From positions 11,080,459-11,144,458 of the forward strand of contig NC_046626.1 of NCBI RefSeq assembly GCF_900324465.2: a stretch of 64,000 bases of DNA, in the 5' to 3' direction. The notes under the pieces are model-generated. The model did no database searches, was not told where the DNA came from, and saw only the letters and a program-made list of their open reading frames with translations. Shown here piece after piece: positions 1 through 10,080 of the stretch. Source of the DNA: Anabas testudineus. Its lineage: Eukaryota; Chordata; Actinopteri; Anabantiformes; Anabantidae. Made by a program: the position numbers and the translations under genes. How positions within the stretch are numbered: position 1 is the stretch's first letter; each line of letters opens with the position of its first letter.

Positions 1-163
1 CCACGAATTCCTTGCAACAAGTGACGGCAGTGGTGTTAGTTCCCTGAACGCAGCAGACCTGGTCATCCTGGCAGAGGTCCTGTCCGCATTTTCGGATGGA
101 AACGGTGCGAATAAAAAAGCATCCGCCGAGCACCGCCAGTACCCGACATCTGTAGGAAAACAT
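1..163 (-). CDS. c3orf80: C3orf80-like small cysteine-rich membrane protein, 5' part only
   Basis: An open frame starts at the ATG at 163-161 and runs off the left edge. It encodes a short hydrophobic leader (RVLAVLGGCFFI) followed by a compact cysteine module with the pattern CGQDLC, VCC, then TNTTAVTCCK. This resembles the ectodomain of human C3orf80, a small single-pass membrane protein of unknown function, which as I recall it has TNATAV followed by CCK. Position supports this: in human the order is SCHIP1, IL12A, C3orf80, all in one direction, and the same order and direction are found here. The predicted transmembrane helix would lie outside the window. The identification rests on a short match recalled from memory, so it is tentative. 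An acceptor-like CCACAG lies just upstream of the ATG, so a non-coding first exon is possible. Confidence 0.55.
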   Translation of the reverse strand, partial: MFSYRCRVLAVLGGCFFIRTVSIRKCGQDLCQDDQVCCVQGTNTTAVTCCKEFV

Positions 164-1720
164 CTCCGCTGTGGACAACGGTGGGAAATGATCCAGCGAT
201 GATAAAAGCCAGGGAAACAGGATGCAGGCGAGACGATTTACTGCTGGATAAGACGGAAAGACTGAAAGAGGAGCTGGTTGAAAGGCTGGTGCCGAGCCAT
301 CAGTGCACCGCATGCTCGAAGAATAGGACACAGGGAGGAGGGACGGTGGACGCGAACAGAGATCTGTCCATGTCCGCACACTGGGGAGTCACCACTCAGT
401 CAACTGGGACAACTCAGACAGCCGACGTGCACCTATAACCTCTGCAACACATGGGAAAGCTAACAAGCTGGACTTAAAGTCCTAAGTGTAGTTCAGCATG
501 ATTTATCGCGCACTTAGCGGGTTTGCTGATACCATTTGCTAAGCGGTCATCAATGGCTTATTTACTTGATATAAAAAGCAAAGAGGCGCCCGGGAAATCG
601 ACCAGTCATGTCGGGAGCACTCTCCAAACGACCTCATTAATTAAGAGGTGGGAGGGAACTTCACCAAAAGACACCGACCTTTCAGAACCGTGGTCAGGGA
701 CCAGTTCCCCCACTGAGGAAACAATGAGGGGCTCTGTCCGAAGTGCTGACGTGACTAAACCCAAACAACTTAAATGTACTTTCCCTTTGCAATATTAATC
801 CTGCTGTGTACAAACAGGGTTAAGTGAGGTCATCCTTTAAAAGACTTCTGTGGGCTGGTCCATGCCCGTTTAAATTGATCAGTATAGATGATGTACGTGT
901 GAAGTGCTGGCTGGCAACTAGGATTTCTGCTCAAACTATGCAACTAAAAGTCTTATTTCCCTGAATTTATCTACCACATTTGCAACTTATGAGTCAAATG
1001 ACCAATAAATGTTGAAAGATTTGATACAATTTCAAAAAGCAGCATGACTAATCATTTTACTGCAGGTGGCAGCCAAGGAAACCATTTTATATTACATCAT
1101 ATACCCTCAATGTTTAATCAATAATGCGACTGCATGAGGAGTAGGTTGTGGGAGTAAATGGACGGAAGTGGTCTTTAAGAGCATGTGTGGTTTATCCTTG
1201 GGTTTACAACAGCGGGTACTGTGTTGGATAAGCCTTTGTAGATGTCAAAAGCATGCAAGTACAAAAATACATCCTTTTGACATCCACTTCTGTTGCATGG
1301 GCCTAATGAGTTTAAGTGCTTAAAACCCAATGCTAATTAAATTGTCTGATACAGCCATATTGAGCCATTTGACCAAGAACTACAGGATGCTTCAGATATC
1401 AGATCAGATATCAAATAATGGAGACAACTGTATTGCTTTCATCTAAGACACATGCAACAAGCAAGTACATTTAGTGATCTAAAACATTTCTGTGGAAAAC
1501 AAGTTTGCCCTTTGCAGAGAAAGCACCAGAACTGCAACAATAGAATTATCTTATAGTACATGAAGACTGTACCACTGAAGATGGCCGACGGTCAAGGTCA
1601 CAGGAAAACGTCTAGCTCAAGTGAGATGGCATCTGAATGACGAGATTAATCTCTGTATTCTCTGTGTGTTTGCTGTGTTTACGTTGCTAAATACTGTCAT
1701 ATTGTCTGCTTTCCGAAGTC
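164..1720. other. Intergenic / 5' flank of the C3orf80-like gene and 3' flank of the zp3 gene
   Basis: No coding exon, RNA gene or recognisable transposon was seen. The first part (about 164-480) is less AT-rich and probably holds the promoter and 5' leader of the leftward gene. The rest is AT-rich and includes the 3' untranslated region of the zp3-like gene. I could not fix its poly(A) site; ATTAAA-type signals occur on the minus strand near 1114-1119. Confidence 0.5.
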
Positions 1721-4300
1721 TCAGGTGATCTTGGCCTTTGGTGAAAGTCTTGATTTGGAATCTGTTGGCCCCGAGACAAATTCGCTGGATGCGAGGACAA
1801 TATGAGGTCCCAGCTGCATAGTCCGCTCTAGGAAAAATAAAAATCACATGGGGGTAAAAAAGGGATTCTTCTGAATAGGTAGACCACAAACAAGCATAAA
1901 CAAATATGATCCATGAATTTGAATGACAATGAAAACAAAAAAAATATGTTCATAGAATTTGTTTTACCGTGCACACAGTAAAATGATTGTATGTGAGAAG
2001 TACAAACAAATTCTCACCGGCTTTATAATCGTCTCCTCTCTTCACCAATTTGCCAGAGGACTGATTGGGGTCGTTGTATTGGCTTTGGCGCATTTTAGGA
2101 CGGAAACGAATATACCTGGCTGGATGTTGCTCAGGTTTCTCGTGTGTAGTAATGGTAGATGAGGCTTCTGTGATCATAGTCGTCGTTGTCGGAGGTTCTG
2201 TGAACAGAGGTCCTTCAACCTGATAGGAAATACCACAGCTTCTACATGTCTGGTGATGCCCATCAACCGACCTCCATCTGGATACGAAGAAACATTTATG
2301 GAATTTGTTTCTTGTTAGATTGTGAAATAATTAAACTGTTATATTGAAACTTGAACAGAGAGTTTCTAGAAAGAAGAACATCAGATTTACTCTGTTCATT
2401 AACAAAAAAGGGACACTGCAACTGTTCGTGCAAATTATGAAAGGGTTGTATTTGTAGTTTACCTCTTCTCAATTAAAGAGCAGGCCTTGTTTTGAGAACT
2501 AACAGTCAAGTTGACAGGAACAGCCTTCATGTAGCAGGTTATGTAGACCTGTGGGAGAGAGAGCTTACTGAGAAACAATCAAATGACTGTATTGATAAGA
2601 ACGTAGCCAATGCCAGTCTTAGGGTGGCATGCACATGTGCACTTAGGGCAATAAATGGAAAAGGAAAGGCAGCCGACCTGATTACTGGGCTCCCGGTAGA
2701 ACCTGAAGGCATCAAGCTGAAATCTCAGCATGTGCTCCTCAACTCTTGGTAGGAAGTGGGAGCTCGAGTTTGTCAGGTAAGCATCAGCGAGACATCTGAA
2801 AGCAACAGAGAAGGAAAAGACAAAACTAGAATCAGGCTGCATCGTCTTCAATGGATGAATGTAGGATTTGACTGAGCTCACCCATAATTGTCGATGAAGT
2901 CATATCGTAAGATTGCCTCTGCATCTGGAGTTGTTGTGGCAACACAGTGGTCAACATAGACTTGTAGGGGGGCATGGTTAACCATGATGGCGGATGCCTC
3001 AAAATTAACAGGGTAACCCAGGAAATATGCATGTGATCCCCTCTCTAACTGCCAATCATCTGCAAAGATGAGAATAAATAAATGAAACATGTTCACACAA
3101 TTCATATATTCTGATGCGCAAGAAACATCTTCATTATGAATATACTGCATAAAATCTATCGGCAAAGAAAGGTTTTCCTTCAGTGTCATTACAATACCAG
3201 CCATAAGGCGTAAATTGAAGTTTATCTGATCCCCTGCAGAGGCTCTGGAGACAAAAGGAATCCAGGTGGGACGCACAGAAATGCCATTCACAGCATACCT
3301 CCTTTGGAAAAAAAAATTAAAAATTCACGACAGGCTTACAAGGCTAGATACATGAATACATATCAAAACTGAAGATTATTGTTCCTTCAGGCTCGACAAA
3401 CTACCGTGTCACTTTTCGTGGGTCTTACTTTTCGTAATGGCATTCAACTGGAACCCTTGCTCCATCCAGTCGAAGCACACCGTCAGATGAAGGCTCAGGG
3501 GAGTAGACTAGAACATTAGAATAAATAATCTTCTCTCGTGTCGACTGCAAAAGAACATTGTCAATCTTTGATCATGTTGAACAGCATGTGACAGATCAAA
3601 GCCCCTTAAGGGGCTAAAGTTACCTGAATAGATGAAAGATCAGTGCAGAATTTGTAAAATAAAGCTCGAGCTGCCCATTTAAGTAAGGGCAGCTCCAGAC
3701 CCTATTGAGGGGTGAATGAATACAACTAAAAAAAAAAATGCAGGATTTATCATCATCATCATTTTTAATTCTCATTGCTATTCTGCATTCCTGAAAGAGG
3801 AAATCTACAGCAGTAAGACCTGGTTCCCATCCCAGTCAAAAGGACAATGAAAGCGAGCCATCATGTGCTAAAAACTAGCCTGTTATCTCGATGCTAAAAC
3901 ATAATTGAATTCCCCATTAACAGGCTAAAAAGGAGATGAACATCAGCAGTGGATGACATCCTAGAGCCGCCCCTGCATCACTCACGGAGAGTTGGGTCCC
4001 ACACTCCATCAGCGGGGCCCGGACGGTGAATTGATCCTCTCCTGAGGGCAGAGCTCCGCACGCACTCCCTCCACCGACTAAATCTGAGCCCAGGCGCAGA
4101 TGTCTGCCGTCCACCTTAAGGCCTGTGCTAAACATGTCAGCCTGCACCACAACCTCCATGGAGTCCGGATGACACCTGACCACGACAGGCCGCGCACTCG
4201 GCTCCTCCGGTTGGACTTCAGTTCTGCTGAGGCTCTGGGAGAAAAGTGAAATCAAGCCGATTATCCACCAAACAGAGGCTCTCAGCAGCTTGCGACCCAT
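1721..4300 (-). CDS. zp3: Zona pellucida sperm-binding protein 3-like (ZP3 family egg-coat protein)
   Basis: Eight exons join in frame to 427 residues: 4300-3986, 3544-3429, 3301-3198, 3059-2882, 2795-2678, 2548-2463, 2277-2018, 1827-1721. The ATG at 4300 gives a clear signal peptide (MGRKLLRASVWWIIGLISLF). The ZP module begins at VVVRCHPDSMEVVV (ZP-N). ZP-C follows, with the family hallmarks PTWIPFVSRASA, DDWQLERGS, YFLGYPVNFEAS and VYVDHCVAT. A Thr-rich tail ends without an obvious transmembrane helix, which is usual for fish ZP3 but not for mammals. I saw dibasic sites in the tail (KR) but no classic tetrabasic furin site. The protein should be secreted and polymerise in the egg envelope. 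Teleosts carry many ZP3 paralogs, so the exact member is uncertain. The exon 5 donor is GTCGGC, a weak form. Confidence 0.9.
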
Positions 4301-4428
4301 CCTTAGGCTCGGACGTCCAGGTGTGGACGGAGACACAGGTCTTCTGTCCTCTGAGAAGGTCCCTCAGCTGGAAGCAATCAGGGGTGATTTGAAGTTACTC
4401 CACCACAGCCTGGTGCGCGGCTCCACTC

Positions 4429-4434
4429 ATTATA
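4429..4434 (-). promoter_or_regulatory. TATA-like element of the zp3-like gene
   Basis: The minus strand reads GCTATAATGAG here, about 130 bases upstream of the ATG. A start site roughly 30 bases downstream would leave a leader of about 100 bases. Assigned from position and sequence only. Confidence 0.4.
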
Positions 4435-4561
4435 GCTGCGTTTAAGAGTGGATGTTTAAAGGCGTAGCTTTTATTTCTATGCAATAAATCAACAACATTA
4501 ATTAGTTTTATGTAGTTATACTCTGGTAGTGTGTGAGACACATGGGCTTTAAGTTATACGT

Positions 4562-4575
4562 CCACCAGGTGGTGC
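4562..4575 (+). promoter_or_regulatory. CTCF-like motif between zp3 and il12a
   Basis: CCACCAGGTGGTGC matches the vertebrate CTCF core CCASYAGRKGGCRS at 13 of 14 positions. It lies in the spacer between two divergently regulated neighbours (egg-coat gene and cytokine gene). A motif match alone does not show occupancy. Confidence 0.3.
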
Positions 4576-6033
4576 TAAAGGCAAATAAATTGAGTGTGTG
4601 TCCGTGTAGCTTTAAAATCACCTGTTGATTCGAGCATTTCTGACACTAATTCATTGAGAGAGGGCTTTGTAGTTTAAAAAATGTGACAAATGTCATTAAT
4701 TTTAGAAACTTGCACAGATAAAGGAATACAGAAAGTATGACAGGAGAGTTCTTCGCCCTGGGTTTTACCTCTCAGGAATCAGGAAGCCCTGCCAACAGGT
4801 GACTATTAGGAACTATTGTACTTTACTCCACTACATTTATCTGACAGATTGAATTAATTACATCAGTAATGCCTCCATCAACTTAATGATTATTTTAGAG
4901 GATGTAATTTAGTATTATTTGATTTTATGGGGTTATACAGAAAGTGTTCTGTTGTTTCGTGGAGCAGACAAGTGTTTTGTTCTTATTATCAACTTGTGTA
5001 TTTTAATACCCTGTTTATTCTGTCTCTCTGATTGAATATGTCTGATTCTGCTCTATCGCCTATAAGTAAAGAGTTTCATATGTTTTCTATGGCAACAACG
5101 TCATAGGTCTTTCTCAACCCCATTAGCCACAAATCTCAGCTGTGCCAGTTCCCCTGAACACGGAAAGGATGTAAAGTGAAACAAAAACTCGTATTTCACT
5201 TTCAGTAAGCTTTTATGAATAGGTAACACCACTTACCCGCACTTTCAGAATATGATTAATTCCCTAAATAAATAAAAGTGTGTGACTTCCTGGTGACTCG
5301 GCTGCGCACTGAGCTGAACAGGTTAACACAAACCAGTTAGGTTGGTGGAAATGTGAAAACATCACAGAGCCTTCATCGGAGTAAGAAAACTTTTGCAGAC
5401 ATTCCCCTGTTAAATATCTGTCATCTGTTTTAGTCATTCAACAGAATGACAAACCTGCTGCATCTGACTCTAACTTGAATCTGAATTTATTTTATCATGC
5501 AAATCCTAACTCTATTTAAAACAGTTTAATCCATACCCCCAGGTATTTAAATTGACTTTCACTTCCTTCTGAATATCAAAAGAGTTTTTACTGTTATTAT
5601 TATGGTCACCTGGTCACCATCATGTTGATTATTAACAGTGGATTTTCCAAATGTGAACAAACACCCTTCAGACATCCTGTCACTACTAATAATTCTCACA
5701 AGGCTCAGCTTGTGGGATGAGTTGTTTACAGGAAATTACAGTTAGATGTACAGAAATAGAAATATAGAAAGTGACACAAGAAGGAGATCACATTATTAGA
5801 AATTCAGGGTCATTAAATAAGAATATTCTTTAGTTAAACCAAATGCAGCATTTCCTGTAAATCACATATTTTGTTTAATGGTTGCAATATATTATTTCAC
5901 TGCACATTATCCTTATCAAGGAGCATATCACTTAAATCATCTCACTGTAATATATTTTACTGAATAATAGTTAAAAAAAGGTAAAAAAAAAATCAATGAA
6001 TGACAAATCAACAGAATTTATGCTGAAAAAATA
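4576..6033. other. Intergenic spacer between zp3 and il12a
   Basis: AT-rich DNA. No exon, transposon or RNA gene was recognised on either strand. The right end borders the poly(A) region of il12a. Confidence 0.5.
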
Positions 6034-6130
6034 TTTATTTCATGAACTTTGGAACCAAGTGAATCGTGTAAAAATAAATAGTTGAAAATAAATATCCCAG
6101 AATTAAATAAATAACACATGTAAATAAATA
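6034..6130 (-). promoter_or_regulatory. AU-rich element cluster and poly(A) signal of il12a
   Basis: On the minus strand this stretch of the il12a 3' untranslated region carries six ATTTA pentamers (6075-6079, 6089-6093, 6104-6108, 6108-6112, 6121-6125, 6125-6129), several overlapping as ATTTATTTA. An AATAAA follows at 6039-6034. Such clusters are the known decay signal of cytokine mRNAs, bound by TTP-type proteins. The placement about 220 bases after the stop codon fits that role. The function is inferred from the family. Confidence 0.65.
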
Positions 6131-6346
6131 GCATATAGTAAATACACTTAAAAAAAACTCATCTGAATGTTAAATTATAAATTGCCTAACTACTTAAAAA
6201 TAAGTTAATAAGTGTTAACCCTTAAAAAGGTCAAGTGTTTCCTGTAACAACAAGATGATTTGATTGTACCGTGAAATATTACAGCAGTTTACACAGTTTC
6301 GATGTATAACTTGCAGAAACTGGAATTGTTTTAGCTCAGTGAGAAA

Positions 6347-7876
6347 TTATTTAGCGTGTTGACCAGAGCTTATGTATCCAATGGCTCTGTTAATTGTGAT
6401 GGTGCGGACCTGGAAGCCCTTCAGCACTTTGCAGAGGTTCAGTCGTTCATCATAGCTGCTGGGGCGGTCGATAGCAGCCTTTTAAAATAAGAGAAAGGCA
6501 CGGTGTAGGATTCATTACTGTAAAACAAGAGCTGCTCTGCTGAAAGAATGATGTGTATTTTTAACTCATTGCTATGACTTGTATCACTTACCTTCACTGA
6601 CGCCAGGTCTGTGAGCTGAATCCACGGGAAGCAGTTCTGTTGAGAGCAGATGGTTTTTAACACTGAACTGTCTTTAATGAACAATGAAATTGTTCAACAA
6701 AACCCTCGCCCACCGGCCTCTCATGTTAATTTAGCAATCTATCATACAGCAGGTCATATAGAAAACAGCATGTAGAAGGTAATCTGACTGGCTTACTACC
6801 CACTCATTGGACAGTCACTGTTCTAACACTTAATACTGTGCTAAAATAACACTGAAGGTAAAAACATGTTGTGTAAAATGAAATACCTCCATGAGTTCTC
6901 TGAGGCTGAACAGAACAGTTTGACCTAGTAAACTGTCAGGGTCCGGCTGAGCTGCAAGAAATCCGTAGTAGTGGACCAAATCCTCCCCAATGTTTGTCAG
7001 ACATGACTCCTACGTCGCAAAACAACAGACATAGAGTGTTTATTGTGCACAATTTCAATGTGTGGCTTGAATTAGATGACCATGTTTTAACAGTACAAAA
7101 TGAACATAAATAAAACAACAGAAAGAAGTTTTCTTATAAAGAGACAGAGTAAGACCTACCAGATTAAATTCTGTTTCAGCATTTCTAGAGCATTTTGATT
7201 CCTGTGAGACAAACACAGTTGCATATGAGTTAATCAGCCAGAACTAATTACTGAAGATTCAGTGTGTGTGGATGTAAAATGGAGTTGAATGGAAAGCAAC
7301 AGGTTAGTACTATTATATTATTATTAATATAATTTGATTGTATTTTTAGACTAATTTGCTGTGTTAAACTCAAAATACATATGGATATATGAAATGGCTT
7401 CATTATTTACCTTTGGTGCACACACAGATGTTGTCTTTGTCTTCATATTCAGCTCTACATTCTGCTTTGTGCAGTTGATGCCACTGAACAGGTTATTCTG
7501 TGACGAAGAAAGGAGATTTTTTCAAATTTGTATTTTTTTTTTTACTCTAAATAACCAACAGAAGACGACACATGATAGTGCAGAAATTGCCATTCATTCA
7601 GTTTTGGAGCCCTACCTGTGTGAGAGCATCAGTGATGTTCTGCAGGAGAATCCATGCATATGAAACACAGGATTCACTCATTGGACCTTTGCTCATCACT
7701 GGCACAGACTGACTGACGTGCCACAGGGGACAGCTGAGGACCAAAAGCAGCAGGGCCGAAGTGGAGTCTGTCAAGAGGAGGAAAGCTTTAACAAATGTTC
7801 AGATTTATTGAGAAGATATTGAGACGAGATTGTTCAGTTAGTCATTGTTATACTCACAGAGCTTGACAAGCAGCAT
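6347..7876 (-). CDS. il12a: Interleukin-12 subunit alpha (p35)
   Basis: Seven exons join in frame to 199 residues: 7876-7858, 7767-7616, 7497-7411, 7201-7160, 7009-6887, 6636-6592, 6478-6347. The start gives a signal peptide (MLLVKLYSTSALLLLVLSC). The segment SGINCTKQNVEL with TTSVCAPK corresponds to the p35 cysteine region before helix B. The last exon, with VRTITINRAIGYISSG, aligns with the human C-terminus (IRAVTIDRVMSYLNAS). N-glycosylation sequons are visible at NIT and NCT. p35 is a four-helix cytokine that pairs with p40 (IL-12) or EBI3 (IL-35) to steer Th1-type responses. The next gene is schip1, as in human 3q25. Regulation probably involves the upstream kappaB site and the AU-rich 3' region. 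Identification is firm from the C-terminal helix, exon structure and synteny. Confidence 0.93.
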
Positions 7877-7940
7877 CTTGGATACGACTGTTGATTCAGA
7901 TGTCTTGGTGAGTCTGACAGCACTCTGAAATCCTAAAGTG

Positions 7941-8014
7941 TTATATACCCATAATGATGCAGGGATTTCCCAATTTAGTTTGACACCTAATAGTAAATTG
8001 AAAGTGCTAAGTCA
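7941..8014 (-). promoter_or_regulatory. il12a proximal promoter: TATA box, kappaB site, MARE-like site
   Basis: Reading on the minus strand, a TATA box (TATATAA, 7947-7941) lies 65-70 bases upstream of the ATG. A perfect NF-kappaB consensus (GGGATTTCCC, 7962-7971) lies 15 bases further up. TGCTAAGTCA at 8005-8014 resembles a Maf/AP-1 half MARE. NF-kappaB and c-Maf are known regulators of IL-12 genes in mammals. Use of these sites here is inferred from sequence. Confidence 0.6.
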
Positions 8015-10080
8015 AGGTTGTGTAATTTCCTTTTTCTCCTTCTATTACTAAATGTTTGGATGAAACTGGAATTAACATTTAACATTGACACCAGTAAGTA
8101 AATGACCTATACATCTGTGTTACGGTGGAGGTTCACGCTGACTGTTCATTGTTGACATTTCCACAGAGGACAGAGTGAAAGTATGATGTGATACTTATTC
8201 CCAAGGTGTTCAGTGCCTCATTGATGACAAACAGAAACATTTAATCATATTTACAGTATGCACCAGACAAACCTTTTTTTAATTATAAAAAAAAATCTAA
8301 ATAAAATATAAACATTTTAATTTGCCCACCTGTTAGCGAGTGTGACTTTTAATGATAACACATTCCTAAAGATTTCTTTCTTTATTTTTTAAAATCTACA
8401 AACTTTTGTAGACAAACACTTTTATTAGTGTTACCAATGCCATTTATACATTTTAGAGCCAAGTCTCTTGTGTTAAAATTACAGTTTGTGTAAAATATAT
8501 GATGAAATATTTGTTTCATTTAGAACATTTTCATTTTTTTTTAGGTTTTTTTTCATTTTACCTTTAGTTTTGGTGACTTTTAATAATAATAGTATTCTAA
8601 AAGTGTAAACGAGCGCTAGTTCTGCCCCTCCTGTGAGAGTTGGTCCCCTCTTGCTTGTTTCAATGCTGCAAAAAACCCTCTTACATAAGTGTCAACACAA
8701 GTGTGAAACTCGACTCGACCGAGCCTGTTTGCTTCCCCATGCTGAGTGATGATGATGATGATGAAACAATGTTCACATGTTTCTTTTGCGTAGTTTTACA
8801 GTTAATGCTAACCCACACATTTAGTTTGAAAATCGATGCAAATAAGGTGTGAAATTCACTGAAATTTGGACCAAATTCACACCCTTCAAGCTTTTATTTT
8901 TATTATAATTATTATTTGCACTCATTATACAGTACATTTATCAACAAAGCAAACAATGAAAAAGAAACGTGTGCTCAGTGACATTCTTAAAACACTTCAT
9001 CACAGCCAGACGAGAAGACATATTCTTCCTCCTTTTAATAAAGTATCTTTTAACTTTTACATACATTATGTTCATACATGTTGTAAACTGATAAAATATA
9101 TTTAACGTCTTTCATGTTTATGTCTTTTTTAACATTAGTAAATGGAGCATAACCAAAATCACTTTGCATATTTTTATTTAGAGGCTTTTCATGTCAACCT
9201 GCCTCCAGTTTTTGTTTTTCCAACTTGAAAACCAAAATATTTTTGAACCCATATACCCTCATTTTATCTATAGTTTTGAGCACAGCACGTCTGACTAAAT
9301 CTAATTTCTCTAATTAACATACATGTACTTCAAAATGTCCCATATACCGTAGCTCTAAGTGAAATGAAAGCAGGTGGAAACTTTCCAATTTTGTGTCTCA
9401 GTCATCTTTACAAGATTTTATGTGAGGCTGCTGCAGCAGCATTAAAACATTACTGTGACACTAAGCCGCAAATCAGCACAGATACAGACTGTTCATCATT
9501 TTCTATTGCAGCAGCCCAGGCAGTAGATGTTTAATAGTAAATCGCAGTGTTAGACAGAGATAACACGGTGCTTTTAGTGAACGAAAGATTGAACGAGTGA
9601 GCAGACTAGTGTGCAGAGAGACAAAGCTAACTGATCTTCTGTTCAGTTAGGTTTGGCCACTAGAAGTCAATTTCCTTTTGAAGACAAGTGAAAAAAAGGT
9701 GTGTAGCTCTCCCCTCTGATCCACCATTAACATACATGAGTGTTCCCGTGCAAAATGATAAAGAGGCTAATAAGGTTTAGAGATAGTGTTAAGTGAAGAG
9801 GTTTTCCCTTATCTTGTGAAATATGCTATGATTACTCAACCTGAGTGGAAGTGATAATACAACACAAACTCAACTGAGTCCGCACTGTAAGCAGTGAACA
9901 CTCAGCTCCAAGTGACTGTCGTCAGACAACATCCTATGATGCAGTGTGTGTATAAATACTATATGGTGTAGTCGGCTCTCCTGAAACAGTCAGCACAGAT
10001 GGAGTTTCCTTAATAACACTGGTGACAGTCCATGGAGTGGTTGAATGGCGTGCAGATGGACACAAGTGTAGCCAGGGTGT
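8015..10080. other. Spacer between il12a and schip1, including probable schip1 3' untranslated region
   Basis: AT-rich. No coding exon was seen. The right part directly follows the schip1 stop codon and is probably its 3' untranslated region. Several minus-strand AATAAA-type signals occur around 8890-8910 and further right, so the real end is not fixed. Confidence 0.45.

Noticed and set aside
4301-4336. Upstream GTG start for the zp3-like gene
   Set aside because: The ATG at 4300 directly precedes a good signal peptide; a GTG start is unlikely in a vertebrate.
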